A DNA stretch of 64,000 bases from Deltaproteobacteria bacterium (GTDB lineage: Bacteria; Myxococcota_A; UBA9160; UBA4427). The notes beneath the pieces are model-generated. The model saw only the letters and a program-made list of their open reading frames with translations. It did no database searches and was not told where the DNA came from. The stretch is from NCBI GenBank assembly GCA_019310975.1, contig JAFDDH010000001.1:1-64000 (forward strand). Direction: 5' to 3'. Shown piece by piece: positions 17,783-27,983 of the stretch. The first letter of the stretch is position 1. Each line of letters starts with the position of its first letter. Made by a program: the position numbers and the translations under genes.

Positions 17783-18522
17783 ACGAAGCTCGCAGGAGCG
17801 CGGGGCGCATGCGTGGCGCTTGGGAGAGCCGGGACGATTGCCCGGTCCGCATGTACCGCGTTTCCAAGTCCTACATCGCCGGTAGCGCCGCGCTTCGCGA
17901 CGTTTCCCTCGAGATCAGGAAGGGCGAGTTCGTCTTCCTGACCGGACAGAGCGGTGCCGGCAAGACGACCCTGCTGGACCTGCTCTTCGCGGCGGAGCGG
18001 CCGAGCGAGGGACAGATTCTCATGCTCGGGCGCAACATCGCCCGACTGCGCGGGTCGGCGATCCCGGCCCTACGCCGTCGCGTGGGCGTGGTCTTTCAGG
18101 ACTTCAAGCTCCTGCAGGGGCGCAGCGTCGAGGAGAACGTCCGCATTACATTGGACGTGGTCGGCACCCCGCGCCGGGAGGCGCGCTCGCGCGTGTTCAA
18201 CATGCTGCGCCAGGTCGGCCTGCAGCACCGCCGCTACCATTCCCCGGAGTCCCTCTCGGGCGGTGAGCAACAGCGCGTCGCGATCGCGCGGGCCTTGGTG
18301 GGCGAGCCGGAGATCCTGCTTGCGGACGAGCCCACGGGCAATCTCGACCCCGATCTCTCGATTGAGATCATCGAGCTGATGCTGAACGCCGCGACTCGCG
18401 GCACCACGGTCATCGTGGCGACCCACGACCACGCCCTGCTGGAGCGCTATCACCGGCGCACCCTGCGGCTCGAGGCCGGGCAGCTCGCCGAGGACGAGGC
18501 CAGGGCGAGCGCGGACCTGTGA
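17779..18522 (+). CDS. ftsE: cell division ATP-binding protein FtsE
   Basis: Walker A GQSGAGKTT, LSGGEQQRVAIARAL, ADEPTGNLD; directly followed by an ftsX-like permease. Confidence 0.9.
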   Translation: MNEARRSAGRMRGAWESRDDCPVRMYRVSKSYIAGSAALRDVSLEIRKGEFVFLTGQSGAGKTTLLDLLFAAERPSEGQILMLGRNIARLRGSAIPALRRRVGVVFQDFKLLQGRSVEENVRITLDVVGTPRREARSRVFNMLRQVGLQHRRYHSPESLSGGEQQRVAIARALVGEPEILLADEPTGNLDPDLSIEIIELMLNAATRGTTVIVATHDHALLERYHRRTLRLEAGQLAEDEARASADL

Positions 18523-19418
18523 AGCGCGTCGCAGTCATTCTGGCGATTCTCGGGCGCTCGGCGCTGCGCGGGCTGCAGAGCGCAGCGGTGACGGCCGCGA
18601 TCGCAACGGCGACGATCGCCATCGCGCTCTTCCTCGTCGGTGCGTTCGGACTGGTTGTGGTGAATATGGAGGGGCTGCTGGATCGATTCGGGCGCGATCT
18701 GCAGATCACCGCCTACCTCGAGGAGGGGTACGACGCCAATGCGCTGCGCGGTCTGGCTGGCCGAGTCGCCACCGTCGAGGGTGTGTACAGCGTGGAGGTG
18801 ATCGACAAGGACGCTGCACTCGAGCGCTTTCGCGCCATGTCGGGCGGGGCGGCGCTGCTCGGGGGGCTGGACGGCAACCCGCTACCGGCCTCACTCGAGA
18901 TCACGCTGGACGATGCACACCGCACGAACGAGGGGCTCGAGATCCTGACTTCCGCTCTCGATGGCCTGCCCGGTATCGATGAGATCGCGCACGGACAGGA
19001 CTGGATCGAGGGTTACGCGCGGGCCGTCGCATTGGTGCGCGTGTCGGGCTACGCGCTCGGCACCGTGCTCAGCTTGGCCACACTGCTGATCGTCGCCAAT
19101 ACGATCCGCCTGGGTGTCTATTCACGCAAGGACGAGCTGGGCATTCTGGCCCTGGTGGGTGCCAGCCGGACTTTCGTGCGCACGCCCTTCCTGATCGAGG
19201 GCACGCTGCAGGGGGCGATCGGCGGATTACTCGCGTTGCTCTTGTTGCTCGGGGCCTTCCAGGTGGCGGTGCCTCAGCTGCAGTACGGCCTGACCTTTTT
19301 TCTTGGCAGCACCGAGCCGCGCTTCTTCGAAGCCGGCGAGATCGTGCGCTTGCTGCTCGGCGGTGCGGGTCTGGGGCTCGGCGGCTCGGCGGCGGCACTG
19401 ATTGGATGGCGCTCGTGA
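18519..19418 (+). CDS. ftsX: cell division permease FtsX
   Basis: FtsX-type N-terminus (LQITAYLEEGYDANALRGLAGRVATVEGVYSVEVIDKDAALERF) and four hydrophobic segments; overlaps ftsE stop. Confidence 0.9.
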   Translation: MKRVAVILAILGRSALRGLQSAAVTAAIATATIAIALFLVGAFGLVVVNMEGLLDRFGRDLQITAYLEEGYDANALRGLAGRVATVEGVYSVEVIDKDAALERFRAMSGGAALLGGLDGNPLPASLEITLDDAHRTNEGLEILTSALDGLPGIDEIAHGQDWIEGYARAVALVRVSGYALGTVLSLATLLIVANTIRLGVYSRKDELGILALVGASRTFVRTPFLIEGTLQGAIGGLLALLLLLGAFQVAVPQLQYGLTFFLGSTEPRFFEAGEIVRLLLGGAGLGLGGSAAALIGWRS

Positions 19419-20608
19419 GCGCGCGGTGCCGCGTCGGCTCGGCACCTTCTGGATTCGCCTCCTCTCTCGCCGCTCTGCTCATGTGGCTGATGGTTGCAAC
19501 TCTTGCATCGGCCGAGGACGAGGCCGCGCTCACCGGCGACGACGAGATCCAAGAGCTGCGCAGCGCAATCGCGGACAGCCGCGAGCGCGTCGGTTCCCAC
19601 GAGCGCGAGGAGCGCGACATCCTCGAGCTGATGGAGGAGATCGACCGCGGGCTCGATCAGCTACGCGAGGAGGTCGATCGCTCCGAGCAGCGCGCCGACC
19701 GGGCCCAGGCGGCGCTCATCGATACGGACGTGAAGCTGCGGGAGATTCGCGCTCGGCTGGCGCGAACGCGTCGCGAGATGTCGAAGCGCGCCGTTGCACT
19801 CTACAAGGCCGGCAGCGCCGGGCCGCTGCAGGTGCTCTTCGCCTCGGCGGACGTGCAGGAGCTGCTCGCCAAGGGGTCCACGCTGAAGCGACTCCTCCGA
19901 TACGATACCGAGTTGATTGCGCGCTTCGAGCATCAGCAGAGTGACCTGCTCGACGTCGAGTCGGCCGCGGCCCGTGCGCTGGTCGGCCGCGACGAGGCAC
20001 GCGCGCGATTTGCTACCCGCAGCCGCATCTTCGACGAGGAGCGCGCCGAGAAGCGAGCGCTACTCGGGCGCGTGAGGGGGGATCGCAGTCGCGAGCGTGC
20101 GCTGCTCGTCGAGCTCGAGCGCGCGGCCCGGGCGCTCGAGGAGACGCTCGCGGGTCTCGGTGACGACGCGGGCGAGCGCGAGCAGAGCCTCGACGGCGGC
20201 GGCTTCGAGAAGCTGCGTGGCCGCCTGGACCGGCCGGTGCCCGGCCGCATCGAGCAGCGATTCGGCCGCGATGTCGACAGCGAGTACCAGACCTCGATCT
20301 TCAGAAGCGGCGTCGAGCTCGGCGCCGGGGCCGGCGATTCGGTTCACGCGGTGGCGCTCGGGCAGGTGCGCTTCGCCGGCTGGTTCCGGGGCTACGGGAA
20401 GATCGTGATCGTCGACCACGGTGACGGCTACTTCACCGTGTCCGGGCACCTGGCCGACATCTACGTCGAGGTCGGAGACGCGATCGCAGCGGGCGACACG
20501 CTTGGCACGGTGGGTGAGACCGGCTCCCTCAGCGGACCGAGCCTCTACTTCGAGGTGCGCCAAGGCGGCAGCCCCCTCGATCCGGCGGACTGGCTGGCGA
20601 AGGGGTAG
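19406..20608 (+). CDS. EnvC-like murein hydrolase activator (coiled coil plus degenerate LytM/M23 domain)
   Basis: Signal peptide, long coiled coil, C-terminal GQVRFAGWFRGYGKIVIVDHGDGYFTVSGHL...GPSLYFEVR; follows ftsX. Confidence 0.85.
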   Translation: MALVSARCRVGSAPSGFASSLAALLMWLMVATLASAEDEAALTGDDEIQELRSAIADSRERVGSHEREERDILELMEEIDRGLDQLREEVDRSEQRADRAQAALIDTDVKLREIRARLARTRREMSKRAVALYKAGSAGPLQVLFASADVQELLAKGSTLKRLLRYDTELIARFEHQQSDLLDVESAAARALVGRDEARARFATRSRIFDEERAEKRALLGRVRGDRSRERALLVELERAARALEETLAGLGDDAGEREQSLDGGGFEKLRGRLDRPVPGRIEQRFGRDVDSEYQTSIFRSGVELGAGAGDSVHAVALGQVRFAGWFRGYGKIVIVDHGDGYFTVSGHLADIYVEVGDAIAAGDTLGTVGETGSLSGPSLYFEVRQGGSPLDPADWLAKG

Positions 20609-20663
20609 CATGGTGAACTTCTGCCGCGGAAAGGGATCGGGGCCGCGGCCCCTTGGGGGCAAG

Positions 20664-22163
20664 ATGATGCGACGCAAAATGCACCCGTCAGCCACGTTTA
20701 CAATGGGCTTCGTCGCCGCATTGGTGATGCTGACCCTGGTGGGGGGCGCCACCACCGGCGCCTCCACGCGCTACGAGGACCTCGCGCTCTTCTCGAGTGT
20801 GCTCGATCTCGTCCGGCGCAATTACGTCGAGCCGGTAGAGGAGCACGAGCTGATGCAGAGCGCGCTGCGCGGTCTGCTCGGCGAGCTCGATCCGCACTCG
20901 GCCTTCATGAGCAAGGACGCCTTCGAAGAGATGCAGGTGGACACCCGGGGCGAGTTCCACGGCCTCGGCATCGAGATCACCAAAGCGCAGGGCGGATTCA
21001 TCGAGGTGGTCTCTCCGATCGAGGGCACGCCGGCCTCCCGCGCCGGCATCGAGTCGCACGATCAAATTACGTCGATCTGCCCGACCGAGGTGCCCGAGTC
21101 CTGGGACGAGGGCGAAAAGTGTCGCAACACCAAGGGCATGACGCTCTTCGAGGCCGTGCAGCTGATGCGTGGCAAGAAGGATACCGAGATCACGATCCAC
21201 GTATTCCGGGATGGATTCAGCGAGCCCAATCCCTTCACGATCGTCCGTGACATCGTCCAGGTCGCATCGGTGGAGGGCGAGCTGCTCTCGCCCGGCTACG
21301 CCTACCTGCGCATACGTGCCTTCCAGGAGCGCACCGGGAGCGAGCTCGAGAAAGCCCTCGAAAGGATCCATGCCGAGGCGCCGGCGGGGCTTTCAGGGCT
21401 GGTCATCGATCTGCGAGACAACCCGGGCGGGCTGCTCAATCAGGCCGTCACCGTGGCGGACCACTGGCTGAGCGACGGCCTCGTCGTCTACACCATGGGC
21501 CGCGAGAACAGCCAGAAGCAGGAGTACCGCGCGCGCCCTCCGGGCACTGAGGGCGACTATCCCGTCGTCGTGCTGGTGAACGCGGGCAGCGCGAGTGCCA
21601 GTGAGATCGTGGCTGGTGCGCTGCAGGATCACCACCGTGCGTTGGTGATGGGTGTGCCCACCTTCGGCAAGGGCTCGGTGCAGACCGTGTATCCGCTGGA
21701 AGGCGGATCCGGGCTGCGGCTCACGACGGCGCTCTACTACACGCCGAGCGGCCGATCGATCCAGGAGGTCGGGATCGAGCCCGACATCGAGGTGCATCCC
21801 GCCTCGGCGTCGAGCTTGCTGGCCGACCGGCGTGTGCGCGAGCGCGATCTGCGTGGCCACTTCACGCATCGGGATGCGGACCCGGAGATCGAGGTAGAGG
21901 ACAGCCTGCCCGAGCCCGCGCCGGCCGGCGACGTGGTCGACGAGCCAACCCCCGATGACGAGCAGACGGATCTGATGCTGGACCGCGCCCTCGAGGTGCT
22001 GAAGAGCTGGACGTACTTCGAGCGCCTGAGCGAGCAGCGCGCCGAGAGTTCGCCGAACGCGAGTGCGCAGCCGGTGGCTGGCAGCGTGGAGACGTCTGCG
22101 GAGGATGGCGAGGGGGAAGGGGAGGGCGCGGGCGAAGCGGGCTCGAGCGAAGAGGCTCGGTGA
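20664..22163 (+). CDS. S41 family C-terminal processing peptidase
   Basis: PDZ region, RDNPGGLLNQAV, NAGSASASEIVAGALQDHHRALVMGVPTFGKGSVQT catalytic Ser/Lys motifs. Confidence 0.92.
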   Translation: MMRRKMHPSATFTMGFVAALVMLTLVGGATTGASTRYEDLALFSSVLDLVRRNYVEPVEEHELMQSALRGLLGELDPHSAFMSKDAFEEMQVDTRGEFHGLGIEITKAQGGFIEVVSPIEGTPASRAGIESHDQITSICPTEVPESWDEGEKCRNTKGMTLFEAVQLMRGKKDTEITIHVFRDGFSEPNPFTIVRDIVQVASVEGELLSPGYAYLRIRAFQERTGSELEKALERIHAEAPAGLSGLVIDLRDNPGGLLNQAVTVADHWLSDGLVVYTMGRENSQKQEYRARPPGTEGDYPVVVLVNAGSASASEIVAGALQDHHRALVMGVPTFGKGSVQTVYPLEGGSGLRLTTALYYTPSGRSIQEVGIEPDIEVHPASASSLLADRRVRERDLRGHFTHRDADPEIEVEDSLPEPAPAGDVVDEPTPDDEQTDLMLDRALEVLKSWTYFERLSEQRAESSPNASAQPVAGSVETSAEDGEGEGEGAGEAGSSEEAR

Positions 22164-22203
22164 AAGGCGCCCACACCCGCGGCGCGCCCGGATCGCGTGA
22201 GCA

Positions 22204-23445
22204 GTGAGCCAGAGCCCGGGCGCCGGACGCCGCCGGCGCGTCTACTCCGTCACTGAATTCCTCAGCGGTCTGAATGCGCTCTTCGAGGATCGCGTCGGCC
22301 GGGTCTGGGTGGCTGGCGAGCTCACCAATCTGCATCGCGCCCCGTCCGGCCACAGCTACTTCACGTTGAAGGACGAGAGCGGACAGATCCGCGCCGTGCT
22401 CTTTCGCAGCGCATCCGGCCGCGTGCCCTTCGAGCTGGAGGAAGGGCTCGAGGTGCTCGCCTATGCGGACGCCTCGATCTATGCCGCGCGCGGCGATGTG
22501 CAGCTGGTCGTCAAGCAGCTCGAGCCCATTGGGCGCGGCGCGCTGCAGCTCGCCTTCGAACAGCTGCGCGCCCGGCTCGAGCGGGAGGGGCTCTTCGATG
22601 CGGCGCGCAAGCGACCGCTGCCCGAGTTCCCGACCCGCGTCGGCGTCGTGACTTCGCCGACGAGTGCCGCCGTGCGCGACGTCATCCATGTGTCTGAGCG
22701 GCGGGCGCCCTCCGTCCCACTGCTGATCTCACCGACTCGCGTGCAGGGGGTGGGCTCCGAGGACGAGATCGCCGCCGCCATCGACCGCATTGCCGTGCAG
22801 CCGGGCGTGGAGGTCCTGCTGCTGGTGCGCGGTGGTGGGTCGCTCGAGGATCTCTGGGCCTTCAATACCGAGACCGTGGCGCGCGCCATCGCGCGCTGCC
22901 CCCTGCCGCTGATCAGCGGCGTCGGACACGAGACAGATGTGACGATTGCCGACCTCGTCGCCGACCAGCGCGCGGCCACGCCTTCGGCGGCGGCCGCGCT
23001 GGCGCTGCCCGACCGCAGCGGTCTCGTCGCCAGTCTGCAGCGCGATTGGCGCCGGCTCAGCGCCGGCATCCGCAATGCACTGCGCAGCGAGGGCGTGCGC
23101 CTGGCTCGCGAGCGCGACGCCCTGCGCATGCTGGCGCCGTCGGCGCGGCTCGCCCAGCAGCGCCGACGTCTGCTCGAGGCGCACCGGGGCCTCGGCCGGG
23201 CGACCCTGTTGGCCGGTGAGCGCCGCCAGGCCCAGCTCGCGCGACTCTCGGATCGGCTCCAATCGCTGTCTCCACTGGCCGTGCTCGGCCGCGGCTATGC
23301 GTTGGTGCGGCGCGAGCCCGACGCCGAGATCGTGCGCCGTCCTGCGCAGGTGTCGCTGGGCGATCGCATTGTCGTGCAACTCGCCGAGGGCCGGATCAGA
23401 GCTCGCGTCGAGAGCGCGGAGCCCGAGCCCGAAGCCCCCGGCTGA
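22204..23445 (+). CDS. xseA: exodeoxyribonuclease VII large subunit
   Basis: VWVAGELTNLHRAPSGHSYFTLKD; RGGGSLEDLWAFN; GVGHETDVTIADLVAD. Confidence 0.95.
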   Translation: MSQSPGAGRRRRVYSVTEFLSGLNALFEDRVGRVWVAGELTNLHRAPSGHSYFTLKDESGQIRAVLFRSASGRVPFELEEGLEVLAYADASIYAARGDVQLVVKQLEPIGRGALQLAFEQLRARLEREGLFDAARKRPLPEFPTRVGVVTSPTSAAVRDVIHVSERRAPSVPLLISPTRVQGVGSEDEIAAAIDRIAVQPGVEVLLLVRGGGSLEDLWAFNTETVARAIARCPLPLISGVGHETDVTIADLVADQRAATPSAAAALALPDRSGLVASLQRDWRRLSAGIRNALRSEGVRLARERDALRMLAPSARLAQQRRRLLEAHRGLGRATLLAGERRQAQLARLSDRLQSLSPLAVLGRGYALVRREPDAEIVRRPAQVSLGDRIVVQLAEGRIRARVESAEPEPEAPG

Positions 23446-23549
23446 ATTCCGCCCGGCGCTCGCTCGACCTTGAAAGTCCTTGTACTCAAAGCGCTTTCGG
23501 CGGCCGCGACGTTGGCTCGAGGGAGCCCATGCGGTAGGCTCGGCGGGTC

Positions 23550-23936
23550 ATGGCCGGTGCCGACGCATCCACGACGCCAGACCCGAAGAAGCTCAGCTTC
23601 GAGGCCGCCCTGGCGCGGCTCGAGGAGGTCGTCGACCGCCTCGAGGGGGGCGAACTCGAGCTGGAGGCCGCCCTGGCGAGCTTCGAGGAGGGGGTGCGGC
23701 TGACCCGCCACTGTGCCGAGCAGCTTGGAGCGGCCGAGCGCCGCATCGAGGTTCTGCTGCAGGAGGGCAACGAGTGGGTGGCGCGGCCCTTCGCCGAGGC
23801 GGCCGAGCCGAACGGCGGCGAGACCCGCGGCGTCGAAGCAGGCTCGGACGACGACCCCAACAGTGACCCCAACAGCCACAACAACAGCCACAACAACACC
23901 CACAACAACAGCGACGAGAACGAGGAAACCTTCTAG
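23550..23936 (+). CDS. xseB: exodeoxyribonuclease VII small subunit with Asn/His-rich tail
   Basis: LSFEAALARLEEVVDRLEGGELELEAALASFEEGVRL; downstream of xseA; C-terminus PNSHNNSHNNTHNNSDENEETF. Confidence 0.92.
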   Translation: MAGADASTTPDPKKLSFEAALARLEEVVDRLEGGELELEAALASFEEGVRLTRHCAEQLGAAERRIEVLLQEGNEWVARPFAEAAEPNGGETRGVEAGSDDDPNSDPNSHNNSHNNTHNNSDENEETF

Positions 23937-24775
23937 TGTCCGACGAAGTCCAGGGCTGGCTGGCCGAGCGCACCGCGCTGGTGGAGACGGTACTCGAGCG
24001 GACGCTTCCGGATCCCGCGCGTCCGCCGCAGACGCTTCATGCGGCCATGCGCCACCTCGTCTTTCCGGGTGGCAAGCGCCTGCGTCCGGCACTCGCGATG
24101 GCGGCCTCCGAGGCGGTCGGCGGCACACCCGAGGCCGCGCTGCCGATGGCTGTGGCCGTCGAGCTCATTCACACTTATTCGCTCGTCCACGACGACCTGC
24201 CCTGCATGGACGACGACGACCTGCGTCGCGGTCGCCCGACCGTGCACATCGAGTATGGCGAGGAGGTGGCGGTGCTGGCCGGTGACGCGCTGCAGAGCCT
24301 TGCCTTCGAGACACTGGCCATGGGCGCTGGCAAGGAACGAGCCGCTGCAACCATCGCGGACCTCGCGCGGGCCGTGGGGGCGGCCGGCCTCGTGGGGGGC
24401 CAGGCGGATGATCTGACGCAGGGACCCGGCTGCGGCGACGTCGAGAGCGTTCTCTCGATCCATGCCCGCAAGAGCGCCGCTCTGATCGCCGTCTCGGTGG
24501 TGGGCGGCGCGCGGCTGGGCGGGGCCGACGAGGATCTGCTCTTCGAGCTGGACGAGTTCGGACGCGAGGTGGGTGTCGCTTTCCAGATCACAGACGATCT
24601 GCTCGACGCGGGCGAGGACGAGGGCTGCTCGCTGGTGCCTCTGCTCGGCGAGGCCGATTGCCGCGAGCGTGCCGAGGCTCTGCTCGCGACGGCGCTCGCC
24701 CGGATCGCGGTGCTCGACGAGCGTGCTGAGCCGCTACGCGCGCTGGCCCGCTTTGCGGTGCGGAGGGGCGTATGA
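23936..24775 (+). CDS. ispA: polyprenyl (farnesyl/geranylgeranyl) diphosphate synthase
   Basis: FARM motif DDLPCMDDDDLRRGRPT and second motif QITDDLLD. Confidence 0.92.
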   Translation: MSDEVQGWLAERTALVETVLERTLPDPARPPQTLHAAMRHLVFPGGKRLRPALAMAASEAVGGTPEAALPMAVAVELIHTYSLVHDDLPCMDDDDLRRGRPTVHIEYGEEVAVLAGDALQSLAFETLAMGAGKERAAATIADLARAVGAAGLVGGQADDLTQGPGCGDVESVLSIHARKSAALIAVSVVGGARLGGADEDLLFELDEFGREVGVAFQITDDLLDAGEDEGCSLVPLLGEADCRERAEALLATALARIAVLDERAEPLRALARFAVRRGV

Positions 24776-26673
24776 GCGGCAGGCGCCTGCTGCACGACAT
24801 CGACTCACCCGCGGATCTGCGGCGCCTGCCCCGCGAGCAGGTCGAGCAGGTGGCGGACGAGCTCCGCGCCGAGATCCTCGAGCGGGTCTCGCAGACCGGC
24901 GGCCACCTGGCCTCGAGCCTGGGCGCCGTCGAGTTGATCACGGCCATCCACTACGTCTTCGACACACCGAAGGACCGCCTCGTCCTCGACGTCGGCCACC
25001 AGGGCTACCCGCACAAGATGCTGACGGGCCGCCGCGCTGATTTCGATCAGATCGGCCAGCCGGGCGGGATGTCGAAATTCCTGCGCCGCAGCGAGTCCGA
25101 GTACGATCACTTCGGTGCGGGCCACGCGGGCACGTCCATCTCGGCCGCACTCGGGATGGCGCGCGGCAAGCGACATCGGGGTGAGGAGGGCTTGGTCATC
25201 GCGCTGATTGGCGACGGCGCCATGACGGCGGGGATGGCCTTCGAGGCGCTGAATCACGCCGGCCACCTCAAGGAGAACAATCTCGTCGTCGTGCTCAACG
25301 ACAACGAAATGTCCATCTCGCCGAATGTGGGTGCCCTCTCGTCCTTCCTGTCGCGCAAGCTCAGCGCTCCCATGGTGCGGCGCATGAAGGGCTGGGCGAA
25401 GGAATTTCTCTCCGGGTTGCCGGGCGACATGCTGCACTGGGCGCGCAAGGCCGAGGAGTCGCTGAAGGTCTTCTTCTCGCCGGGGCTGCTCTTTGAGGCC
25501 TTGAACTTCCGCTACGTGGGGCCCATCCAGGGCCATCGCATGGACGTGGTGCTCGAGACCTTCGAGAACGTGAAGGAGATGATCGCCAACGGCAGTGGCC
25601 CCGTGCTGGTGCACGCGCTGACCGAGAAGGGTCACGGCTACTCGCCCGCAGAGGCCGACCCGCTGAAATACCACGGTGTCACACAGTTTGATGTCGCCTC
25701 CGGTGAGTTCGCACCCAAGAAGGCCGCGCCGCCCTCGTATACGCGCGTCTTCTCGGAAGCGCTGATTCGTCTGGCTGCCGAGGACGAGCGCATCGTGGCG
25801 ATCACGGCCGCGATGGCGCCGGGTACGGGACTGGACCGTTTCCAGCGCAAGTTCCCGAGTCGCTTCTACGACGTGGGCATTGCCGAGCAACATGCCGTCA
25901 CCTTCGCGGCGGGGCTGGCGACCGAGGGGATGAAGCCCGTGGCGGCCATCTACTCGACCTTCCTGCAGCGGGCTTACGACCAGGTCGTGCACGACGTATG
26001 TCTGCAGAACCTGGATGTGACCTTTGCGCTGGATCGCGCTGGTCTGGTGGGTGCCGACGGGGCCACCCACCAGGGGCTGTGGGATATCAGTTTCTTCCGC
26101 AACCTGCCCAATACCATCGTGATGGCGCCCAAGGACGAGAACGAGCTACAGCACATGCTCGCGACTGCAATCGAGTACCCCGGACCGGCCGCGCTTCGAT
26201 ATCCGCGTGGGAGCGGGGTGGGAGTGCCGCTGGATCCCGACATCAAGGCACTGCCCATCGGTGAGGCCGAGCTTCTGCGCGACGGCGACGATGTCGTGAT
26301 TGTCGCCATCGGCATCATGGTGCATCCGGCCATGGAGGCCGCACAGGAGCTGGCTGCGCAGGGCGTGTCGGCCGCCGTGCTGAACGCGCGCTTCGCGCGC
26401 CCGCTCGATGAGGCGCGCATCCACTCACTCGTCGAACAATGTGGTGCAGTCGTGACGCTGGAGGAGCATCGCGGGGCCGGCGGATTCGGCAGCGCGGTGC
26501 TCGAGATGCTCGCGCGCGACTCGGTCGTGGTGCCCATCCGCTGCCTCGGAGTCGACATGGAGATGGTCGAACACGGCGAGACCCGCGAGAGTGTCGGCCT
26601 CGCCACCGCCGACATCGTGGCGGCCGCACTCGAGCTGGTCCGGGGCCGCGGCGGCGCCGACGGCTCCGCCTGA
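24772..26673 (+). CDS. dxs: 1-deoxy-D-xylulose-5-phosphate synthase
   Basis: GDGAMTAGMAFEALNHAG, LVVVLNDNEMSISPNVGALS, DRAGLVGADGATHQG. Confidence 0.96.
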   Translation: MSGRRLLHDIDSPADLRRLPREQVEQVADELRAEILERVSQTGGHLASSLGAVELITAIHYVFDTPKDRLVLDVGHQGYPHKMLTGRRADFDQIGQPGGMSKFLRRSESEYDHFGAGHAGTSISAALGMARGKRHRGEEGLVIALIGDGAMTAGMAFEALNHAGHLKENNLVVVLNDNEMSISPNVGALSSFLSRKLSAPMVRRMKGWAKEFLSGLPGDMLHWARKAEESLKVFFSPGLLFEALNFRYVGPIQGHRMDVVLETFENVKEMIANGSGPVLVHALTEKGHGYSPAEADPLKYHGVTQFDVASGEFAPKKAAPPSYTRVFSEALIRLAAEDERIVAITAAMAPGTGLDRFQRKFPSRFYDVGIAEQHAVTFAAGLATEGMKPVAAIYSTFLQRAYDQVVHDVCLQNLDVTFALDRAGLVGADGATHQGLWDISFFRNLPNTIVMAPKDENELQHMLATAIEYPGPAALRYPRGSGVGVPLDPDIKALPIGEAELLRDGDDVVIVAIGIMVHPAMEAAQELAAQGVSAAVLNARFARPLDEARIHSLVEQCGAVVTLEEHRGAGGFGSAVLEMLARDSVVVPIRCLGVDMEMVEHGETRESVGLATADIVAAALELVRGRGGADGSA

Positions 26674-26681
26674 GCGCCGTC

Positions 26682-27440
26682 CTGGCCAGCAGGCCCAAGC
26701 GTTCCGGCAAGCAGCGGCTCGATGAGCGGCTTGTGGCGGACGGGTTGGCTGAGTCGCGCAGCCACGCGCAGGCGCTGATCCTGACCGGCGACGTTCTGGT
26801 CGACGACGTACCGGTCGACAAAGCGGGCACGCGGATCGCCGATCAGGCGGCTCTGCGCGTGCGCCGTCCGCTTCGCAGATACGTGTCGCGCGGTGGTGAA
26901 AAGCTGGCCGGGGCGCTCGAGGACCTGGGCGTCGATCCGACCGGGCTCTACTGCCTGGACGTCGGCGCGAGTACCGGCGGGTTCACCGACTGTCTGCTGC
27001 AGGCCGGCGCCCGGGGTGTCGTGGCCGTCGATGTCGGGCATGGACAGTTGCATCCGAAGCTGCGCAGTGACGAGCGAGTGCGTGTGCACGAGCGCACGAA
27101 TGCGCGAGAGCTGGATGCGCGTCACGTCGCGGAGAGCGTGGATCTCGTCGTGGCCGACGTGTCGTTCATCTCGTTGCGGCTGCTCCTGCCGCACTTCGTC
27201 GAGGTCGCGCCGCAGGCCGAGCTCGTACTGATGGTGAAGCCACAATTCGAGATCGGAAGGAAGAGAGTCGGGAAGGGCGGGGTGGTTCGCGATGACGGGT
27301 TGCGGGCCGAGGCCGTTCTCTCGGTGACCGAAGCGGCCGCAGAGCTTGGCTTTGTGATCGTCGCTCAGGCAGATAGCCGGCTGGCTGGACCGAAGGGAAA
27401 TCGGGAGATCTTCGTGCACTTGCGGCGGGGGCGTCGTTAG
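26682..27440 (+). CDS. tlyA: TlyA family rRNA 2'-O-methyltransferase/hemolysin
   Basis: S4 domain (QRLDERLVADGLAESRSHAQALILTGDVLVDD), YVSRGGEKL, LDVGASTGGFTDCLLQAGA. No ATG; CTG at 26682 is a guess. Confidence 0.88.
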   Translation: MASRPKRSGKQRLDERLVADGLAESRSHAQALILTGDVLVDDVPVDKAGTRIADQAALRVRRPLRRYVSRGGEKLAGALEDLGVDPTGLYCLDVGASTGGFTDCLLQAGARGVVAVDVGHGQLHPKLRSDERVRVHERTNARELDARHVAESVDLVVADVSFISLRLLLPHFVEVAPQAELVLMVKPQFEIGRKRVGKGGVVRDDGLRAEAVLSVTEAAAELGFVIVAQADSRLAGPKGNREIFVHLRRGRR

Positions 27441-27550
27441 CTGCTCGGTCGACGATCTCGTCTGTGGTGCGCCATCATCGTCCTCGACCCTTCCCAAGGG
27501 CGGGCTTCGTGCAGCGGGCTCGATAGAGCTCCATCGAGAAGGAGAATGAG

Positions 27551-27979
27551 TTGACGGCTCCCAAGCGGCCACTCCCACAACCGACGCCGGAAACGGCCCA
27601 TTTCTGGAATGGAACACTCGAGGGCGAGCTGCGGCTGCAGCGCTGTACGTCCTGTGAGGAATCCTATTTCCCCCCGCGTCCCTTCTGCCCGAGCTGTGGG
27701 ACGCGCGATGTCGAGGTGTACCCAGCGAGTGGGCGTGCCCGCCTCTATAGCTATGTGATCAATCATCGGGCGATGCCGGGATTCGAGTCCCCGTATGCGA
27801 TCGCGGTCGTTGAGCTCGAGGAGGGGCCGCGCATGATGACGAATATCGTCGAATGTCCACAGACTCCCGAGGCGCTGGTACTCGATATGGAGCTCGAGGT
27901 TGCGTTTCAGACCATGAGCGATGAAATCACCTTGCCCCTTTTCAAACCGCGCAGTCCCGCGGCCGAAACGTCGGAGTAG
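27551..27979 (+). CDS. DUF35 OB-fold/Zn-ribbon protein
   Basis: LQRCTSCEESYFPPRPFCPSCGTRDVEVYPASGRARLYSYVINH; TTG start. Confidence 0.85.
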   Translation: MTAPKRPLPQPTPETAHFWNGTLEGELRLQRCTSCEESYFPPRPFCPSCGTRDVEVYPASGRARLYSYVINHRAMPGFESPYAIAVVELEEGPRMMTNIVECPQTPEALVLDMELEVAFQTMSDEITLPLFKPRSPAAETSE

Positions 27980-27983
27980 AGAT

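Noticed and set aside
24805-26070. 421-aa minus-strand ORF
   Set aside because: Antisense to dxs; His/Arg-rich shadow.
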